A stretch of 58,341 nucleotides of DNA from contig JAKBAA010000008.1 in NCBI GenBank assembly GCA_021809425.1, positions 1 through 58,341 on the forward strand, in the 5' to 3' direction. This document shows positions 16,532 to 27,383 of the stretch, one piece after another. Below the pieces are notes generated by a model that did not search any database, had not been told where the DNA came from, and worked only from the letters and a program-made list of their open reading frames with translations. Source of the stretch: Actinomycetes bacterium. GTDB taxonomy: Bacteria; Actinomycetota; Acidimicrobiia; Acidimicrobiales; Bog-793. Every line of letters begins with the position of its first letter. Position 1 is the first letter of the stretch. The position numbers and the translations under genes were made by a program.

Positions 16532-16574
16532 GGTACGGCTCCTTGTGCTCGGTGCCGGGCTGGTCGAGCGCACG

Positions 16575-17294
16575 CTACCGGAGCGGCACGCCGACCGCCC
16601 GGACGCCGGCGGCCGCCGGATGGGCAAGCGCCCCGGCCGGCGGGCGCACGGCGGCGCCGAGCGCCGGCGGCCGGTCGCCACTGCCGGCCGCCCCCGGACG
16701 GCCGTCGGCGGCCGTTGTTGCCGCAGCCCAGCTGGCACATCGCCGTGCCAGCTCCGGCTCGAAGCGCCACCGCCGCAGCTGGCGCTCGGTGGCATCGGCG
16801 TCCTCGCCGAGGCGCGCCAGGCTGAGGGCGAGCTGGCGTGCCTTGTGCACCAGCTCTTCCTCGCCCCGGTCCGCGCCCCGGCGCGCCAGCTCCTCGTGCT
16901 CGGCGCGAGCCGCCTCCGGCAGCCGGGCCAGATGGCGGCGCGGCAGCGGAGGAAGGCGCCGGCGCACGGCGAGGGTGGTCGGGGAGAGGCGCGCCATGTC
17001 GAAGTCGACCGCACGGGCGACGGTGCGGGCGAACGGGCCGTTGCGGCCCAGCCGGTCGCCGAGGCCGAGCGCCCGTGCCGTGTCGGCGACCGAGATGCGG
17101 CACCCGTCCGGCGCCGCCTCGAGGCGTGCCACGAGGTGGCGCAGCAGGAAGATCGTCGACGGGCCGAGCACCGGCAGCCAGAACCGCTCGCAGTACGGCG
17201 AGCGCGGGTCGTGGCCGAACCGGTCGACCACCGGATCCGGCCATGCCTCGACGGCGAGCGTCGTGGCGCCGTCGAGCGCGGTGGCGAGCGTCAT
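16575..17294 (-). CDS. Conserved actinobacterial protein of unknown function
   Basis: 239 residues. The N-terminal half has a distinctive conserved block ([20 protein letters not shown], then [20 protein letters not shown]) followed by a winged-helix-like segment ([13 protein letters not shown], then [16 protein letters not shown]) and [16 protein letters not shown]. The pattern recurs in actinobacterial hypothetical proteins and looks like a DNA-binding or regulatory fold, but no function is established. The C-terminal 50 residues are Ala/Pro/Gly-rich. ATG is supported by AAGGAGG 7 nt upstream. It is divergent from pgi and 43 bp upstream of the PPOX gene. Confidence 0.75.
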   Translation of the reverse strand: MTLATALDGATTLAVEAWPDPVVDRFGHDPRSPYCERFWLPVLGPSTIFLLRHLVARLEAAPDGCRISVADTARALGLGDRLGRNGPFARTVARAVDFDMARLSPTTLAVRRRLPPLPRRHLARLPEAARAEHEELARRGADRGEEELVHKARQLALSLARLGEDADATERQLRRWRFEPELARRCASWAAATTAADGRPGAAGSGDRPPALGAAVRPPAGALAHPAAAGVRAVGVPLR

Positions 17295-17501
17295 GGAAGG
17301 GCCTCCTTCGGCTTCGGCGAGCGCTGCGGGGAGCAGCTGCTGGCACCGTCGCGCCGCGACCTCACCGCCGACCTACCGCTCTGCGGCGCGCGACGTCGTC
17401 GGGCCCGATTTCGACGAGCGAACCACCTATGCAAAGCTCCGGCTCATGATCCGCCGACACCTCCTCGCCCGGGGCCGGACCACCGGCCGCTCCGCCGTCG
17501 G

Positions 17502-19157
17502 ATGACCGGCCCGTCGGTGGCACCGCTGCGCGAGCGACCGGCCTTCCGGGCCCTCGAGGCGCACCACGCCGAGCTGGCCGGCCGGCACCTTCGCCAGCTC
17601 TTCGCCGACGACCCGGGCCGTGGCGAGCGGCTCACGGCGGAGGGTGCCGGCGTGCACCTCGACTACTCGAAGAACCGGGTCACCGACGAGACGGTCGCGC
17701 TGCTCGTCGAGCTGGCCGAGCAGTCCGGCCTCGCCGGGCGGCGCGCCGCGATGTTCTCCGGCGAGCGCATCAACGTGTCCGAGGGCCGCTCCGTGCTGCA
17801 CGTGGCGCTGCGCATGCCGAAGGGCGCCTCGCTCGTGGTGGACGGGCGGGACGTCGTGGCCGACGTGCACGAGGTGCTCGACCACATGGCCCGGTTCGCC
17901 GACGACGTCCGCTCGGGCAGCTGGCTCGGCCACACCGGCCGGCCGATCCGCAACGTGGTCAACATCGGCATCGGCGGCTCCGACCTCGGCCCGGTGATGG
18001 CCTACGAGGCGCTGCGCCCGTTCAGCCGGAGGGACCTCGTGTTCCGATTCGTGTCCAACGTCGACGGCACCGACGTCGTCGAGGCGACCCGGGAGCTCGA
18101 CCCGGAGGCGACCCTGTTCATCGTGTCGTCGAAGACGTTCACGACCGCCGAGACCCTGGAGAACGCCCGGTCGGCCCGCGCCTGGCTCCTCGACCGGCTC
18201 GGCGACGAGGCGGCCGTCGCCCGCCACTTCGTCGCCATCTCGACCAACGCCGAGGGCGTCGCCCAGTTCGGGATCGACCCGGCCAACATGTTCGGGTTCT
18301 GGGACTGGGTGGGCGGCCGGTACTCGATGGACTCGGCCATCGGCCTCTCGACCATGCTGGCCATCGGACCCGGCCACTTCGGCGAGCTCCTGGCGGGGTT
18401 CCACGCCATGGACGAGCACTTCGCCGAGGCGCCGCTCGCCGCCAACGTGCCCGCCCTCCTCGGCCTGCTGGCCGTCTGGTACCGGGACCTCTTCGGCTGC
18501 CAGAGCATCGCCGTGCTGCCCTACGACCAGTACCTGAAGCGGTTCCCGGCCTACCTGCAGCAGCTGGCCATGGAGTCGAACGGCAAGCACGTCACCCTCG
18601 GGGGGGAGCACGTGGACGCCGACACCGGTCCGGTCTACTGGGGCGAGCCGGGGACGAACGGCCAGCACAGCTTCTACCAGCTGCTCCACCAGGGAACGAC
18701 GATCGTGCCGGTCGACCTCATCGCCGTCGCCCGCAGCCAGAACCCGCTCGGGCCGCACCACGACATGCTCGTCTCCAACGTCCTCGCCCAGGCGGAGGCG
18801 CTCGCCTTCGGTCGGACGGCCGACGAGGTGCGCGCCGAGGGCGTTCCCGAGGCGGTCGTCCCCCACAAGGTGATGGAGGGCAACCGGCCGTCGAACCTGC
18901 TCATGGTCGACGAGCTCACCCCGTTCGCCCTCGGTTCCCTCGTCGCCTGCTACGAGCACGCCGTGTTCACCGCCGGCGTCGTGTGGGGGATCGACTCGTT
19001 CGACCAGTGGGGAGTGGAGCTCGGCAAGGTGCTCGCCACGCGGATCCTCGCCGAGCTCACCGCGGCCGGCGAGCCCGACCTCGCCCACGACTCCTCGACG
19101 AGCGCCCTCATCCGTCGCTACCGCCGCCTCCGGCATCCGGGGTCCGCCACCTCCTGA
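17502..19157 (+). CDS. pgi: Glucose-6-phosphate isomerase
   Basis: 551 residues, the size of PGI. SIS-fold motifs: [93 protein letters not shown] (catalytic Glu and His region) and [10 protein letters not shown] (catalytic Lys). It converts glucose-6-phosphate to fructose-6-phosphate, feeding the nucleotide-sugar pathways of the downstream glycan cluster. ATG at 17502 has no strong ribosome site; an upstream 19-codon frame (17446-17505) ends in an ATGA overlap with it. Confidence 0.95.
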   Translation: MTGPSVAPLRERPAFRALEAHHAELAGRHLRQLFADDPGRGERLTAEGAGVHLDYSKNRVTDETVALLVELAEQSGLAGRRAAMFSGERINVSEGRSVLHVALRMPKGASLVVDGRDVVADVHEVLDHMARFADDVRSGSWLGHTGRPIRNVVNIGIGGSDLGPVMAYEALRPFSRRDLVFRFVSNVDGTDVVEATRELDPEATLFIVSSKTFTTAETLENARSARAWLLDRLGDEAAVARHFVAISTNAEGVAQFGIDPANMFGFWDWVGGRYSMDSAIGLSTMLAIGPGHFGELLAGFHAMDEHFAEAPLAANVPALLGLLAVWYRDLFGCQSIAVLPYDQYLKRFPAYLQQLAMESNGKHVTLGGEHVDADTGPVYWGEPGTNGQHSFYQLLHQGTTIVPVDLIAVARSQNPLGPHHDMLVSNVLAQAEALAFGRTADEVRAEGVPEAVVPHKVMEGNRPSNLLMVDELTPFALGSLVACYEHAVFTAGVVWGIDSFDQWGVELGKVLATRILAELTAAGEPDLAHDSSTSALIRRYRRLRHPGSATS

Positions 19158-19252
19158 GGCGAGCCCAACCCGTAGGTACTGGGTGCGCAACGGGTGGGCA
19201 CCGGTCGCGCCGTGCCCCGGTGGTCGTGGCCGCGGCGGCTAAGTTGACCGCA

Positions 19253-19269
19253 ACCTGCAACCGGCAGGT
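19253..19269. promoter_or_regulatory. Inverted repeat upstream of the PilZ gene
   Basis: ACCTGC (19253-19258), a 5-nt spacer and GCAGGT (19264-19269) form a perfect 6-bp inverted repeat about 30 bp before the PilZ start. It could be an operator or a leader hairpin. Confidence 0.35.
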
Positions 19270-19297
19270 CACACGGAGCGTGCCCTCAGGAGGGTGC

Positions 19298-19987
19298 ATG
19301 GTCGACGAGGAGAGGGCCGACCGACCGGCTGGCCCGGTGGTGGGACGGTTCGTCACGATCGTCTTCCGCGATGCGCCCTCCGGGCTCGCCTTCGAGCTCC
19401 TCGAGCACGACGAGCACCGGCTGCGGCTGCGGCCGCTGCTGCTGACCGGCGCCTTGCCCTTCCGCGGCGAGAAGGTCACCTGCCGCAGCAGCGCCGGTCA
19501 GTGGTCGACGACCGTCCTGTCGGCGGCCGACGGCACGCTCGAGCTGTCGGCACCCCGCTGGCTCTCCCGACCGGTCCAGCGGAGCTGGCGGCGGGTCCCG
19601 CTCGACCAGTCGGTGACCGTCGGGGTGAGCGGGCGGGCCTGGGCCGGACGGCTGCAGGACGTCTCGATGAAGGGCGCCGCCATCCTCCTCGAGCGGACCG
19701 CCGCCGTTCGTGCCGGCGACCGCCTCGAGCTGGAGGTCCCAGGCGGGACCATCCAGGCCAGCGTCCGCTCGGTGCGCTCCCACCCCCAGCGGCTGCTCGT
19801 GGTCGTCGGGGTCGCCTACGACCGGATCGACCCGGTCGCGCTCCGCTGGGTCGCCGCCGCCGTCGGCGGCCGGAGCGAGGCCGGCGACGCCGCCGGCCCG
19901 GGGGCAACGTCCGCCGGGCGGCGCGGTGCGGGCGAGGCGAACGGGGCACGCGCCCCGGGCTCGCCACCACCGCCCTCCGCGCGCTGA
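19298..19987 (+). CDS. PilZ-domain protein, likely cyclic di-GMP receptor
   Basis: 229 residues. The N-terminal half (residues 1-95) is a YcgR-N-like beta-rich domain. The PilZ domain follows with both ligand motifs intact: RSWRRVPL (the RxxxR motif, about residue 98) and DVSMKGAAILL (the [D/N]xSxxG motif, about 126-132). The last 35 residues are Gly/Ala/Pro-rich. Intact motifs predict cyclic di-GMP binding in the cytosol. AGGAGG lies 4 nt before the ATG. No diguanylate cyclase or flagellar gene is nearby, so the output is unknown. Confidence 0.88.
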   Translation: MVDEERADRPAGPVVGRFVTIVFRDAPSGLAFELLEHDEHRLRLRPLLLTGALPFRGEKVTCRSSAGQWSTTVLSAADGTLELSAPRWLSRPVQRSWRRVPLDQSVTVGVSGRAWAGRLQDVSMKGAAILLERTAAVRAGDRLELEVPGGTIQASVRSVRSHPQRLLVVVGVAYDRIDPVALRWVAAAVGGRSEAGDAAGPGATSAGRRGAGEANGARAPGSPPPPSAR

Positions 19988-20053
19988 GCCGCTCGGTCCG
20001 TCGTCGCCGCACGACAACGCCCGGGATGGCAGGGCGCCGGGCCGGGTCGGGGG

Positions 20054-20662
20054 TCACCAGTGGTCGCGGTGGACCACCTCGTGGAGCGCCCGGCGCTCCC
20101 GGCGGGTCGGCGAGCCGGACGGCCGGTCGGTGGGGGACGGGTGACCGAGGGCCACGGCGCCGACGCAGGTGCGCCCGGGCGGGACCCCGAGGGCGTCGAG
20201 CACCGCGTCGGCCGGGGCGTGCAGGCGGAAGAAGAGTGCCCCGAGCCCCTCCGCGGTGGCGGCAAGCAGGAGGGCGTGCACGGCGAAGGCGGCATCGACC
20301 AGCCAGTAGGGGACCGGCCACGCCGACGCCGGCTCCCCGGCCAGCCCGGAGGCGGCCTTGTCGGCCTCGCCGTAGCGGGTGACGTAGGCGGCCGGGTCGG
20401 CCACCGGGACGACGACGAGGGGCGCGGCGAGCAGCCCGCCGGCGTCTGGCCGGGCGCGCCATGCCGGCTCGCTGGCCGCCTCCCAGAACCGGCGGCGGCT
20501 CGCCGCCGTGGCGCACACCACGACGTCGACACCCTGGGCGAAGCCGGCCGAGGGGAGGTGGGCGAGCGATCCGAGCACGCGCTCGACCGTCTCCGCCGTC
20601 ACCGGGGTCGGCCCGAACCGGCGGGTCATCCGCCGCCGCCGCAGCACCTCGTCGAGCTCCAT
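20054..20662 (-). CDS. Nitroreductase-family flavoprotein
   Basis: 202 residues: RRRMTRRFGPTPV at the N-terminus (phosphate-binding arginines for FMN), a central AAFAVHALLLAATAEGLGALFF helix pair and a C-terminal VGAVALGHPSPTDRPSGS segment. This is the classic fold that reduces nitro groups, quinones or enoyl compounds with NAD(P)H. The ATG has TACGGT 9 nt upstream and no ribosome site. It is divergent from the rhodanese-ThiF gene. The substrate is unknown; it is not clearly the C-terminal domain of FbiB, which is missing from the cofE gene in this window. Confidence 0.85.
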   Translation of the reverse strand: MELDEVLRRRRMTRRFGPTPVTAETVERVLGSLAHLPSAGFAQGVDVVVCATAASRRRFWEAASEPAWRARPDAGGLLAAPLVVVPVADPAAYVTRYGEADKAASGLAGEPASAWPVPYWLVDAAFAVHALLLAATAEGLGALFFRLHAPADAVLDALGVPPGRTCVGAVALGHPSPTDRPSGSPTRRERRALHEVVHRDHW

Positions 20663-20671
20663 CGGCCTGCC

Positions 20672-20677
20672 ACCGTA
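20672..20677 (-). promoter_or_regulatory. -10-like hexamer TACGGT, leaderless type, for the nitroreductase gene
   Basis: On the minus strand TACGGT ends 9 nt before the ATG at 20662. Confidence 0.5.
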
Positions 20678-20707
20678 GCCAGCGAACAGGAATCCCGACC
20701 TCGCTGG

Positions 20708-20713
20708 TAGTCT
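20708..20713 (+). promoter_or_regulatory. -10-like hexamer TAGTCT for the rhodanese-ThiF gene
   Basis: TAGTCT lies 30 nt before the ATG at 20743, leaving a leader that carries AAGGAGG (20731-20737). It is back to back with the nitroreductase hexamer. Confidence 0.5.
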
Positions 20714-20742
20714 TTCTTCCCGTTCGGACGAAGGAGGGCGCG

Positions 20743-21906
<1,164 letters not shown>

Positions 21907-21967
21907 CCGAGCACCGGCGGGCCAGCCCCGCCGGGCGCGCCAGGGGCCGCCCGGGGCACGTTCGCAC

Positions 21968-21973
21968 TAGGGT
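21968..21973 (+). promoter_or_regulatory. -10-like hexamer TAGGGT for the dienelactone hydrolase gene
   Basis: TAGGGT lies 31 nt before the ATG at 22005; AGGAGG (21991-21996) follows in the leader. Confidence 0.5.
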
Positions 21974-22004
21974 GCTCCCGTTCGGCCCCGAGGAGGAACC
22001 ACTG

Positions 22005-22721
22005 ATGGCACCAGCTCGCGACGTAACCTTCGACGGCCCCGGCGGTCCGGTCCCCGGCGCCGCCGCCGCCCCGGAAGGAAAGCCGAAGGGCGGGGTGGTC
22101 GTCGTCCAGGAGGCGTTCGGGCTGACCGGGCACATCCGCAACGTCTGCAGCCGGCTCGCCGAGGCCGGCTACCTGGCGGCGGCCCCGGCGCTCTTCCACC
22201 GTCAGGGCGCCCCGGTGCTCGGCTACGACGAGATCGACAAGGCCATGCCGGTGATGGGCACGCTGCGTGCCGACGAGATCCTCTCGGACGTGTCGGCCAC
22301 GGTCGCCTACCTCGAGGCCGAGGGCGTCCCGTCCGGCAAGATCGGGATCGTGGGCTTCTGCATGGGCGGCACCATCGCCCTGGTGGCCGCCACCGAGCTG
22401 CCACTCGCCGCCTCGGTCACCTACTACGGCGGCGGCGTCGAGCAGGGCCGGTTCGGCTTCGCCCCGCTCGCCGAGCTGGCGCCCGGCCTTCGGGCGCCCT
22501 GGCTCGGCCTGTTCGGTGACCAGGACGCCTCCATCCCGGTCGACCAGGTCGAGCGGCTCCGGAGCGAGGCGGCCAAGGCGACCGTCCCGACCGAGGTGGT
22601 CCGCTACCCCGACGCCGGCCACGGCTTCAATTGCGACGACCGCAGCGCCTTCGAGCCGGCCTCGGCGGCCGACGCCTGGGCGCGCACCACTGCCTTCTTC
22701 GACCGCCACCTGGACGCGTAG
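22005..22721 (+). CDS. Dienelactone hydrolase-family alpha/beta hydrolase
   Basis: 238 residues. It has the DLH pattern: VVVVQEAFGLTGHIRN (glutamate that primes the nucleophile), GIVGFCMGGTIALV with the nucleophilic Cys at about residue 122, GDQDASIPVDQ (Asp) and PDAGHGFNCDDR (His). DLH hydrolyses dienelactone in chloroaromatic breakdown, but many paralogues act on other esters and no aromatic pathway genes are nearby. AGGAGG lies 8 nt before the ATG. The gene faces the PRC-barrel operon across a tandem repeat. Confidence 0.92.
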   Translation: MAPARDVTFDGPGGPVPGAAAAPEGKPKGGVVVVQEAFGLTGHIRNVCSRLAEAGYLAAAPALFHRQGAPVLGYDEIDKAMPVMGTLRADEILSDVSATVAYLEAEGVPSGKIGIVGFCMGGTIALVAATELPLAASVTYYGGGVEQGRFGFAPLAELAPGLRAPWLGLFGDQDASIPVDQVERLRSEAAKATVPTEVVRYPDAGHGFNCDDRSAFEPASAADAWARTTAFFDRHLDA

Positions 22722-22735
22722 CCGGGCGCTGGGGC

Positions 22736-22774
22736 CGGGCGGGGGAGCGGGGCGGGGGAGCGGGGCGGGGGAGC
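22736..22774. repeat. Tandem repeat, three 13-bp units
   Basis: Three copies of GGGGCGGGGGAGC, the first starting with C. They fill most of the 62-bp convergent gap between the dienelactone hydrolase and PRC-barrel genes. Confidence 0.9.
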
Positions 22775-22783
22775 CCGGCGGGC

Positions 22784-23482
22784 TCAGACCTCCGGCGGGC
22801 TCATCGTTGCGAGCTCGATCGCCGGCAGGTCCTTGATCTCGGCCTTGGTCAGGCGGACCTCGACACGCCCCTCGCCGATGGCCTGCAGCTCGGACACCGG
22901 GATGGCCACCTGCTTCTTGCCCCACAGGTGACCCTCGTCGAGCAGCACGTGGGTGACCTGGCGCGTCGCCGGGTCGACGGCGAGGCCGCGCACCTTGCCG
23001 ATATGGCCGTCGACGGCGTGGACCGGGTCACCCCGGTGCAGCTCGACCTCACCGGAGGGGATGCGGTCGACGACGAGCGGCTGCGGGGCGTTGTCGAGCC
23101 CGGCGAGGCCGAGGCTGCCCATCGTGGTGCCCATCCCCCCGGCGGCCAGGCCGAAGAACGGCCAGGCGAGCGTTGCCGACGGGTCGTAGCCCTCGAGGCC
23201 GGTACCGGGCAAGAACCGGGTCTCCTCGGCGTTGTCCATCGCCTCGAGCTCGTCCGTCGTGCACGACAGGGTGATCCGCCCGTCGTCGCCGACGGCGCCG
23301 GGAGCGACGAGGCGGGCCGGGACGAGCCGGCCGAGGCCGCGCCGGTGGTGCGGCTCGACGACGAGGTGGGTCACGGTGCGGCCGAGCGGCTCGACCACCA
23401 TCCGGTCCAGGCGCCCCCAGCTGTCCGCGCCGTCGCGGCAGTTGACCTCGGCACCGATGGCGAAGGGCGTGACGTCGCTCAT
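22784..23482 (-). CDS. Two-domain PRC-barrel protein
   Basis: 232 residues with two PRC-barrel-like halves: residues 5-85 (FAIGAEVNCRDGADSWGRLD, then VTHLVVEPHHRRGLGRLVP) and residues 140-215 (HRGDPVHAVDGHIGKVRGL, then VTHVLLDEGHLWGKKQVAIP). A central Gly/Met-rich linker joins them. PRC barrels in photosynthetic reaction centres and in RimM are protein-interaction or RNA-processing modules; stand-alone actinobacterial forms are uncharacterised. ATG at 23482 overlaps the amidohydrolase stop as ATGA, so it is third in the accA operon, though a functional link is not obvious. Confidence 0.85.
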   Translation of the reverse strand: MSDVTPFAIGAEVNCRDGADSWGRLDRMVVEPLGRTVTHLVVEPHHRRGLGRLVPARLVAPGAVGDDGRITLSCTTDELEAMDNAEETRFLPGTGLEGYDPSATLAWPFFGLAAGGMGTTMGSLGLAGLDNAPQPLVVDRIPSGEVELHRGDPVHAVDGHIGKVRGLAVDPATRQVTHVLLDEGHLWGKKQVAIPVSELQAIGEGRVEVRLTKAEIKDLPAIELATMSPPEV

Positions 23483-24696
23483 GCCCGGTCCTTGCCCCTT
23501 GGGGTGCCCTCCGACGCCGCCGAGGGGGCGGGGCCGGGGTGGCGGTAGGCGGCGGCCGTGAGCCGGGACCGCTCGGCCGGGTCGAGGGCGGCGTCGACGA
23601 CCGTCCAGGCCATCGCCACGGCACCGTCGAGCAGCGCCTTGTCGGCCACGGGGCGGGCGCAGTGGGCCGTGAAGGCGGCCTGGTGGTTGACCGCAGGCAG
23701 CGAGTCGAGGCCGAGCGTCGGGTGGATCGACGGCATGGCGAGCGACACGTTGGCCATGTCGGTGGAGGCCGGCACGGCGTGCTCGGGCGGGTCGGGGAAG
23801 TGGCGGCCGCGGGCCTCGGCGTTCGCTCGGTACCGGCGGGCCAGATCGCCGTCGGTGGCGAACTCGGAGTAGACGGGGCCCTGGGGAAGGAACTCGAGCT
23901 CGCAGCCGGTCGCCAGGGCGCCCGCCTCGAAGCAGTGCCGGACGCGCTCGTCCCAGGCCTCGAGCGCCGGCACCGAGGTGGAGCGCACGTAGTACTTGGC
24001 GCGGGTATGGGCCGGCACGATGTTCGGGGCGGCTCCGCCGAGCGTCACGATGCCGTGGACCTGGTCGCCGGGACGGCTGTGCTGGCGGAGCAGCCCGATG
24101 GCCACCTGGGCGACCGTGAGGGCGTCCGCAGCGTTGCGGCCCTGCTCGGGGAACGCCGAGGCGTGGGCCTCCTTGCCGGCGTAGGCCACGTCGTAGTGGG
24201 CGACCGCCAGGCACGGCATCTGGACCAGCTCGGTCGGCCACGGGTGCACCATCATCGCCGCGTTGCACCCGTCGAAGGCACCGGCCTCGAGCATGGTGAT
24301 CTTGCCGCCGCCCCCCTCTTCGGCGGGAGTGCCGAGCACCTTCACCGTGCAGCCCAGCTCGTCGGCGAGCGGTGCCAGTGCCAGGCCGGCGCCGACGGCG
24401 GCGGCCGCGATCACGTTGTGGCCGCAGGCGTGGCCGATCTCGGGAAGGGCGTCGTACTCGCAGCAGATGGCGACCGTCAGCGGCCCGTCGCCCGCCGTCG
24501 CCACGAAGGCCGTGTCGAGGCCGGCCACGGGCGCCTCGACGGTGAACCCGCCGGCAGCGAGCGCCCCGGCGCACCAGGCGGCCGCCCGGTGCTCCTCGAA
24601 GGAGAGCTCGGGGTGGGCATGGATACGGTGGGACAGCTCGACCAGGGCGGCGGCGCCCCGGTCGACGGTCGCGGCCGCGGCGTCCTTCGGGCCCAT
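23479..24696 (-). CDS. M20-family amidohydrolase/metallopeptidase
   Basis: 405 residues. Metal-binding motifs: CEYDALPEIGHACGHN (residues 79-94), LGTPAEEGGGGK (catalytic Glu pair), a HYDVAYAGKEAHAS dimerisation segment, GGAAPNIVPAHT and TDMANVSLAMPSIHPTLG. This is the M20D branch (AmiA/AmiB1, aminobenzoyl-glutamate or N-acyl amino acid hydrolases) that cleaves amide bonds of acylated amino acids. AGGAGG precedes the ATG. It begins 22 bp after accA and its stop overlaps the PRC-barrel gene. Confidence 0.9.
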   Translation of the reverse strand: MGPKDAAAATVDRGAAALVELSHRIHAHPELSFEEHRAAAWCAGALAAGGFTVEAPVAGLDTAFVATAGDGPLTVAICCEYDALPEIGHACGHNVIAAAAVGAGLALAPLADELGCTVKVLGTPAEEGGGGKITMLEAGAFDGCNAAMMVHPWPTELVQMPCLAVAHYDVAYAGKEAHASAFPEQGRNAADALTVAQVAIGLLRQHSRPGDQVHGIVTLGGAAPNIVPAHTRAKYYVRSTSVPALEAWDERVRHCFEAGALATGCELEFLPQGPVYSEFATDGDLARRYRANAEARGRHFPDPPEHAVPASTDMANVSLAMPSIHPTLGLDSLPAVNHQAAFTAHCARPVADKALLDGAVAMAWTVVDAALDPAERSRLTAAAYRHPGPAPSAASEGTPRGKDRA

Positions 24697-24718
24697 GGCG
24701 CCTCCTCTTCCTTCCGGC

Positions 24719-26488
24719 TCAGCCGGCCTCGGGCTCGATGACGGCGATCAGGTCACCGGTGCCGAGGGCGTCGCCGGCTGCCACCCTGACCTCTACGACG
24801 ACCCCGCTCGACGGCGCCGTCACCGGGTTCTCCATCTTCATCGCCTCGAGCACGCACAGCACGGCACCCGCTGCCACGGCCTCGCCGGCGCGGACGTGGA
24901 CCTTCACGATCGTTCCCTGCATCGGGGCCACCACGTGGCCGTCGCCGGCGACGGCGCCGCCGGCGGCAGCGCGGCGCCGTCCGGCCGGCGCAGGCGGCGC
25001 CCCCGGCCGGGTGGCGGTGACCGGCGCCTCCGGAACGAACAGCCGGACGCGGAAGCGCTGCCCGTCGACCTCGGCGTCCACCTCGCGCAGCACCGTGCCG
25101 GCGTCGCCGGGTGTGCCGAGCGCCGGCGGCGCCGGCAACAGTTGGCCGAGGTCCATTGCCTCCTCGAGGAAGCGCGTCGAGTGCGTCCCGTCGCGGAAGG
25201 CCTCGGTCTCGAGGACGGCCTCCACCGCCGGGACGGTCGTGGCCACCCCCTCGACCACCGTCTCGGCGAGGGCCCGCCGCAGCCGGCGCAGCGCCTCGTC
25301 CCGGTTCGCCCCCCAGACGGCGATCTTGGCGAGCAGGTTGTCGAAGTGCGGGGTCACCTCGTCGCCCGGCTCGTAGCCGGCATCCACCCGCACGTTCGGC
25401 CCGGACGGCCACGTGCAGCGGGTGATGCGCCCCGGGCTCGGCAGGAAGGCACCGCCGGCGGGCTCCTCGGCGTTGACCCGGCACTCGATGGCGTGGCCGC
25501 GGCGCTCGACCTCCTCCTGGGCGAGCCCGAGTGGCTCGCCGGCGGCGATGCGCAGCTGGAGCTCGACGAGGTCGAGCCCGGTGACCAGCTCGGTCACCGG
25601 GTGCTCGACCTGCAGGCGGGTGTTCATCTCGAGGAAGAAGAACTGCTCCTCGGCGTAGAGGAACTCGACGGTGCCCACGTTCTCGTACCCGGTCGCACGG
25701 GTCAGGGCGACCGCCGCCTCGCCCATGCGGCGGCGCAGCGCGTCGGGGAACCCCGGGGCCGGGGTCTCCTCTACGAGCTTCTGGTGTCGCCGCTGGATGG
25801 AGCAGTCCCGCTCGCCGAGCCACACGGCATTGCCGTGACGGTCGGCCGCCACCTGCATCTCGACGTGGCGCGGCCAGGTCAGGTAGCGCTCGAGGTACAC
25901 CTCGTCGCGCCCGAAGGCGGCGAGCGCCTCCCGCTGCGCGCTCTGCAGCGCCTCCTCGGCGCCGGCCGGGTCCCGGACGACCTTCATGCCACGACCGCCG
26001 CCGCCGTAGGAGGCCTTGATGGCGACCGGCCAGCCGTGGGCCGTGCCGAAGGCCACCACCTCGCTGGCGTCGGCCACCGGCTCGTTCCGTCCGGGCACCC
26101 CGGCCACCCCGGCCGCCTCGGCCGCCAGGCGGGCGCCGATCTTCGAGCCCATCACCTCGATGGCCGCCGGCGGCGGACCGACGAACACGGCGCCGGCCTC
26201 GGCCACGGCGCGGGCGAACCCGGCGTGCTCGGACAGGAACCCGTACCCCGGGTGCACGGCCTTTGCCCCCGAGCGCCCCACCACCTCGAGCACGGCCGCC
26301 ACGTCGAGGTACGCCCGCCCGCCCTGGTCGGAGGGCAGGCGGAAAGCCTGGTCACAGGCGCGCACGTGGAGCGAGTCGGCGTCGAGGTCGCTGTACACCC
26401 CGACCGTGGCGATGCCGAGATCCCGGCAGGTACGCGCCACGCGCACGGCGATCTCGCCCCTGTTGGCGATCAGGACCTTGTCGAACAC
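24719..26488 (-). CDS. accA: Acyl-CoA carboxylase alpha subunit (biotin carboxylase-BCCP fusion)
   Basis: 589 residues, typical of actinobacterial AccA proteins. Biotin carboxylase: [20 protein letters not shown] at the N-terminus, [18 protein letters not shown]-grasp [32 protein letters not shown], and [20 protein letters not shown] (catalytic site). After a Pro/Ala linker the C-terminal BCCP domain carries the biotinylation site EAMKMENP (lysine about 35 residues from the end). It carboxylates biotin for a separate beta subunit, not in this window, to make malonyl- or methylmalonyl-CoA. GTG at 26488 is the first start before the conserved N-terminus. The biotin ligase birA is divergent, 28 bp away. 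Confidence 0.94.
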   Translation of the reverse strand: MFDKVLIANRGEIAVRVARTCRDLGIATVGVYSDLDADSLHVRACDQAFRLPSDQGGRAYLDVAAVLEVVGRSGAKAVHPGYGFLSEHAGFARAVAEAGAVFVGPPPAAIEVMGSKIGARLAAEAAGVAGVPGRNEPVADASEVVAFGTAHGWPVAIKASYGGGGRGMKVVRDPAGAEEALQSAQREALAAFGRDEVYLERYLTWPRHVEMQVAADRHGNAVWLGERDCSIQRRHQKLVEETPAPGFPDALRRRMGEAAVALTRATGYENVGTVEFLYAEEQFFFLEMNTRLQVEHPVTELVTGLDLVELQLRIAAGEPLGLAQEEVERRGHAIECRVNAEEPAGGAFLPSPGRITRCTWPSGPNVRVDAGYEPGDEVTPHFDNLLAKIAVWGANRDEALRRLRRALAETVVEGVATTVPAVEAVLETEAFRDGTHSTRFLEEAMDLGQLLPAPPALGTPGDAGTVLREVDAEVDGQRFRVRLFVPEAPVTATRPGAPPAPAGRRRAAAGGAVAGDGHVVAPMQGTIVKVHVRAGEAVAAGAVLCVLEAMKMENPVTAPSSGVVVEVRVAAGDALGTGDLIAVIEPEAG

Positions 26489-26503
26489 GCGCCTCTCCGG
26501 ACC

Positions 26504-26509
26504 TATCCT
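26504..26509 (+). promoter_or_regulatory. -10-like hexamer TATCCT, leaderless type, for birA
   Basis: TATCCT ends 7 nt before GTG at 26517. It lies within the 28-bp space between the divergent accA and birA starts. Confidence 0.55.
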
Positions 26510-26516
26510 CTGGTGG

Positions 26517-27377
26517 GTGAACAGCCCGGCTGCGCAGGCTAGTTCGCCGGGAGCCGGCCGCTTCGCGACGGTACGGCGGCTGCAGCGTACGACCTCCACG
26601 AACACCGTCGCCCTCGCGGCAGCCGCCGCCGGGGCGCCGGAGGGGCTCGTCGTGCTCGCCGACGAGCAGACCGCCGGCAGGGGCCGCCTCGGACGGTCCT
26701 GGACGGCGCCGCCGGGCGCCACGCTGCTGTGCTCGGTGCTGCTCCGACCCCCCGACCCCCCCGACGGCGCGCTGGCCTTCCTCCTCACCGCCTGCCTGGC
26801 CCTCGCCGCCCGGCAGGCGGCCGCCGAGCTGGTGGCGGTGACGCTCGGCTGCAAGTGGCCGAACGACCTGCTCGCCGGCCAGGCCAAGGTCGCCGGCATC
26901 CTCGCCGAGCGCGCCCCCGACGGGGCGGTCGTCGTCGGGATCGGCTGCAACCTGAACCAGCCGGCGCCGGGCGCCCCCGGCTACCCGCCGGGGGCGGCCA
27001 GCCTCGAGGGGCTCGCCGGCCGGCCGGTCGGGCGCGAGCCGTTCCTGGCCGCCCTGCTCGCCGGCCTGGAGCGCCGGTACGGGGCGGTCGTCGACCCGCA
27101 GCCCGCCGGCCGGGCGGCGCTCCTGGCGGAGGCGCGGGGCGCCTCGGCCACGCTCGGCTCGCCGGTGCGCGTCGAGCTGCCCGGTGGCGGCCGCCTCGTG
27201 GGGGTGGCCGTGGCGCTCGGCGACGACGGCCGCCTCGTGGTCGCCCGGCCCGACGGCACGGAGGCCGTGGTGGAGGCCGGCGACGTGGTCCACCTCCGCC
27301 ACGGGGGCGCCCCCCTGCCACGTGGCGCCGCCCAGCCGCAGGTCGGCGGACCCGTCGAGGGGGACCGGGTACCGTAG
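26517..27377 (+). CDS. birA: Biotin-protein ligase
   Basis: 286 residues. Motifs: [35 protein letters not shown] (biotin/AMP loop, GRGRLGR), [20 protein letters not shown] (KWPND) and [14 protein letters not shown], then an SH3-like C-terminal domain ([21 protein letters not shown]). It activates biotin with ATP and attaches it to BCCP lysines such as that of the adjacent AccA. The N-terminal DNA-binding domain of E. coli BirA is absent, so it is unlikely to act as a repressor. The Pro/Gly-rich tail after residue 260 is not part of the fold. Confidence 0.93.
   Translation: MNSPAAQASSPGAGRFATVRRLQRTTSTNTVALAAAAAGAPEGLVVLADEQTAGRGRLGRSWTAPPGATLLCSVLLRPPDPPDGALAFLLTACLALAARQAAAELVAVTLGCKWPNDLLAGQAKVAGILAERAPDGAVVVGIGCNLNQPAPGAPGYPPGAASLEGLAGRPVGREPFLAALLAGLERRYGAVVDPQPAGRAALLAEARGASATLGSPVRVELPGGGRLVGVAVALGDDGRLVVARPDGTEAVVEAGDVVHLRHGGAPLPRGAAQPQVGGPVEGDRVP
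27370..27375 (+). promoter_or_regulatory. -10-like hexamer TACCGT, leaderless type, for rmlB
   Basis: TACCGT overlaps the last codons of birA and ends 8 nt before the ATG at 27384. No ribosome site is present. Confidence 0.5.
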
Positions 27378-27383
27378 CGGGCC

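Noticed and set aside
17446..17505. A 19-codon frame ending in an ATGA overlap with pgi
   Set aside because: It could be a leader peptide, but it lacks a ribosome site and a clear promoter; too short to support.
22005..24696. Aromatic degradation cluster based on the dienelactone hydrolase
   Set aside because: The neighbours (PRC barrel, M20 amidohydrolase, rhodanese-ThiF) do not belong to such a pathway, and no ring-cleavage enzyme is present.
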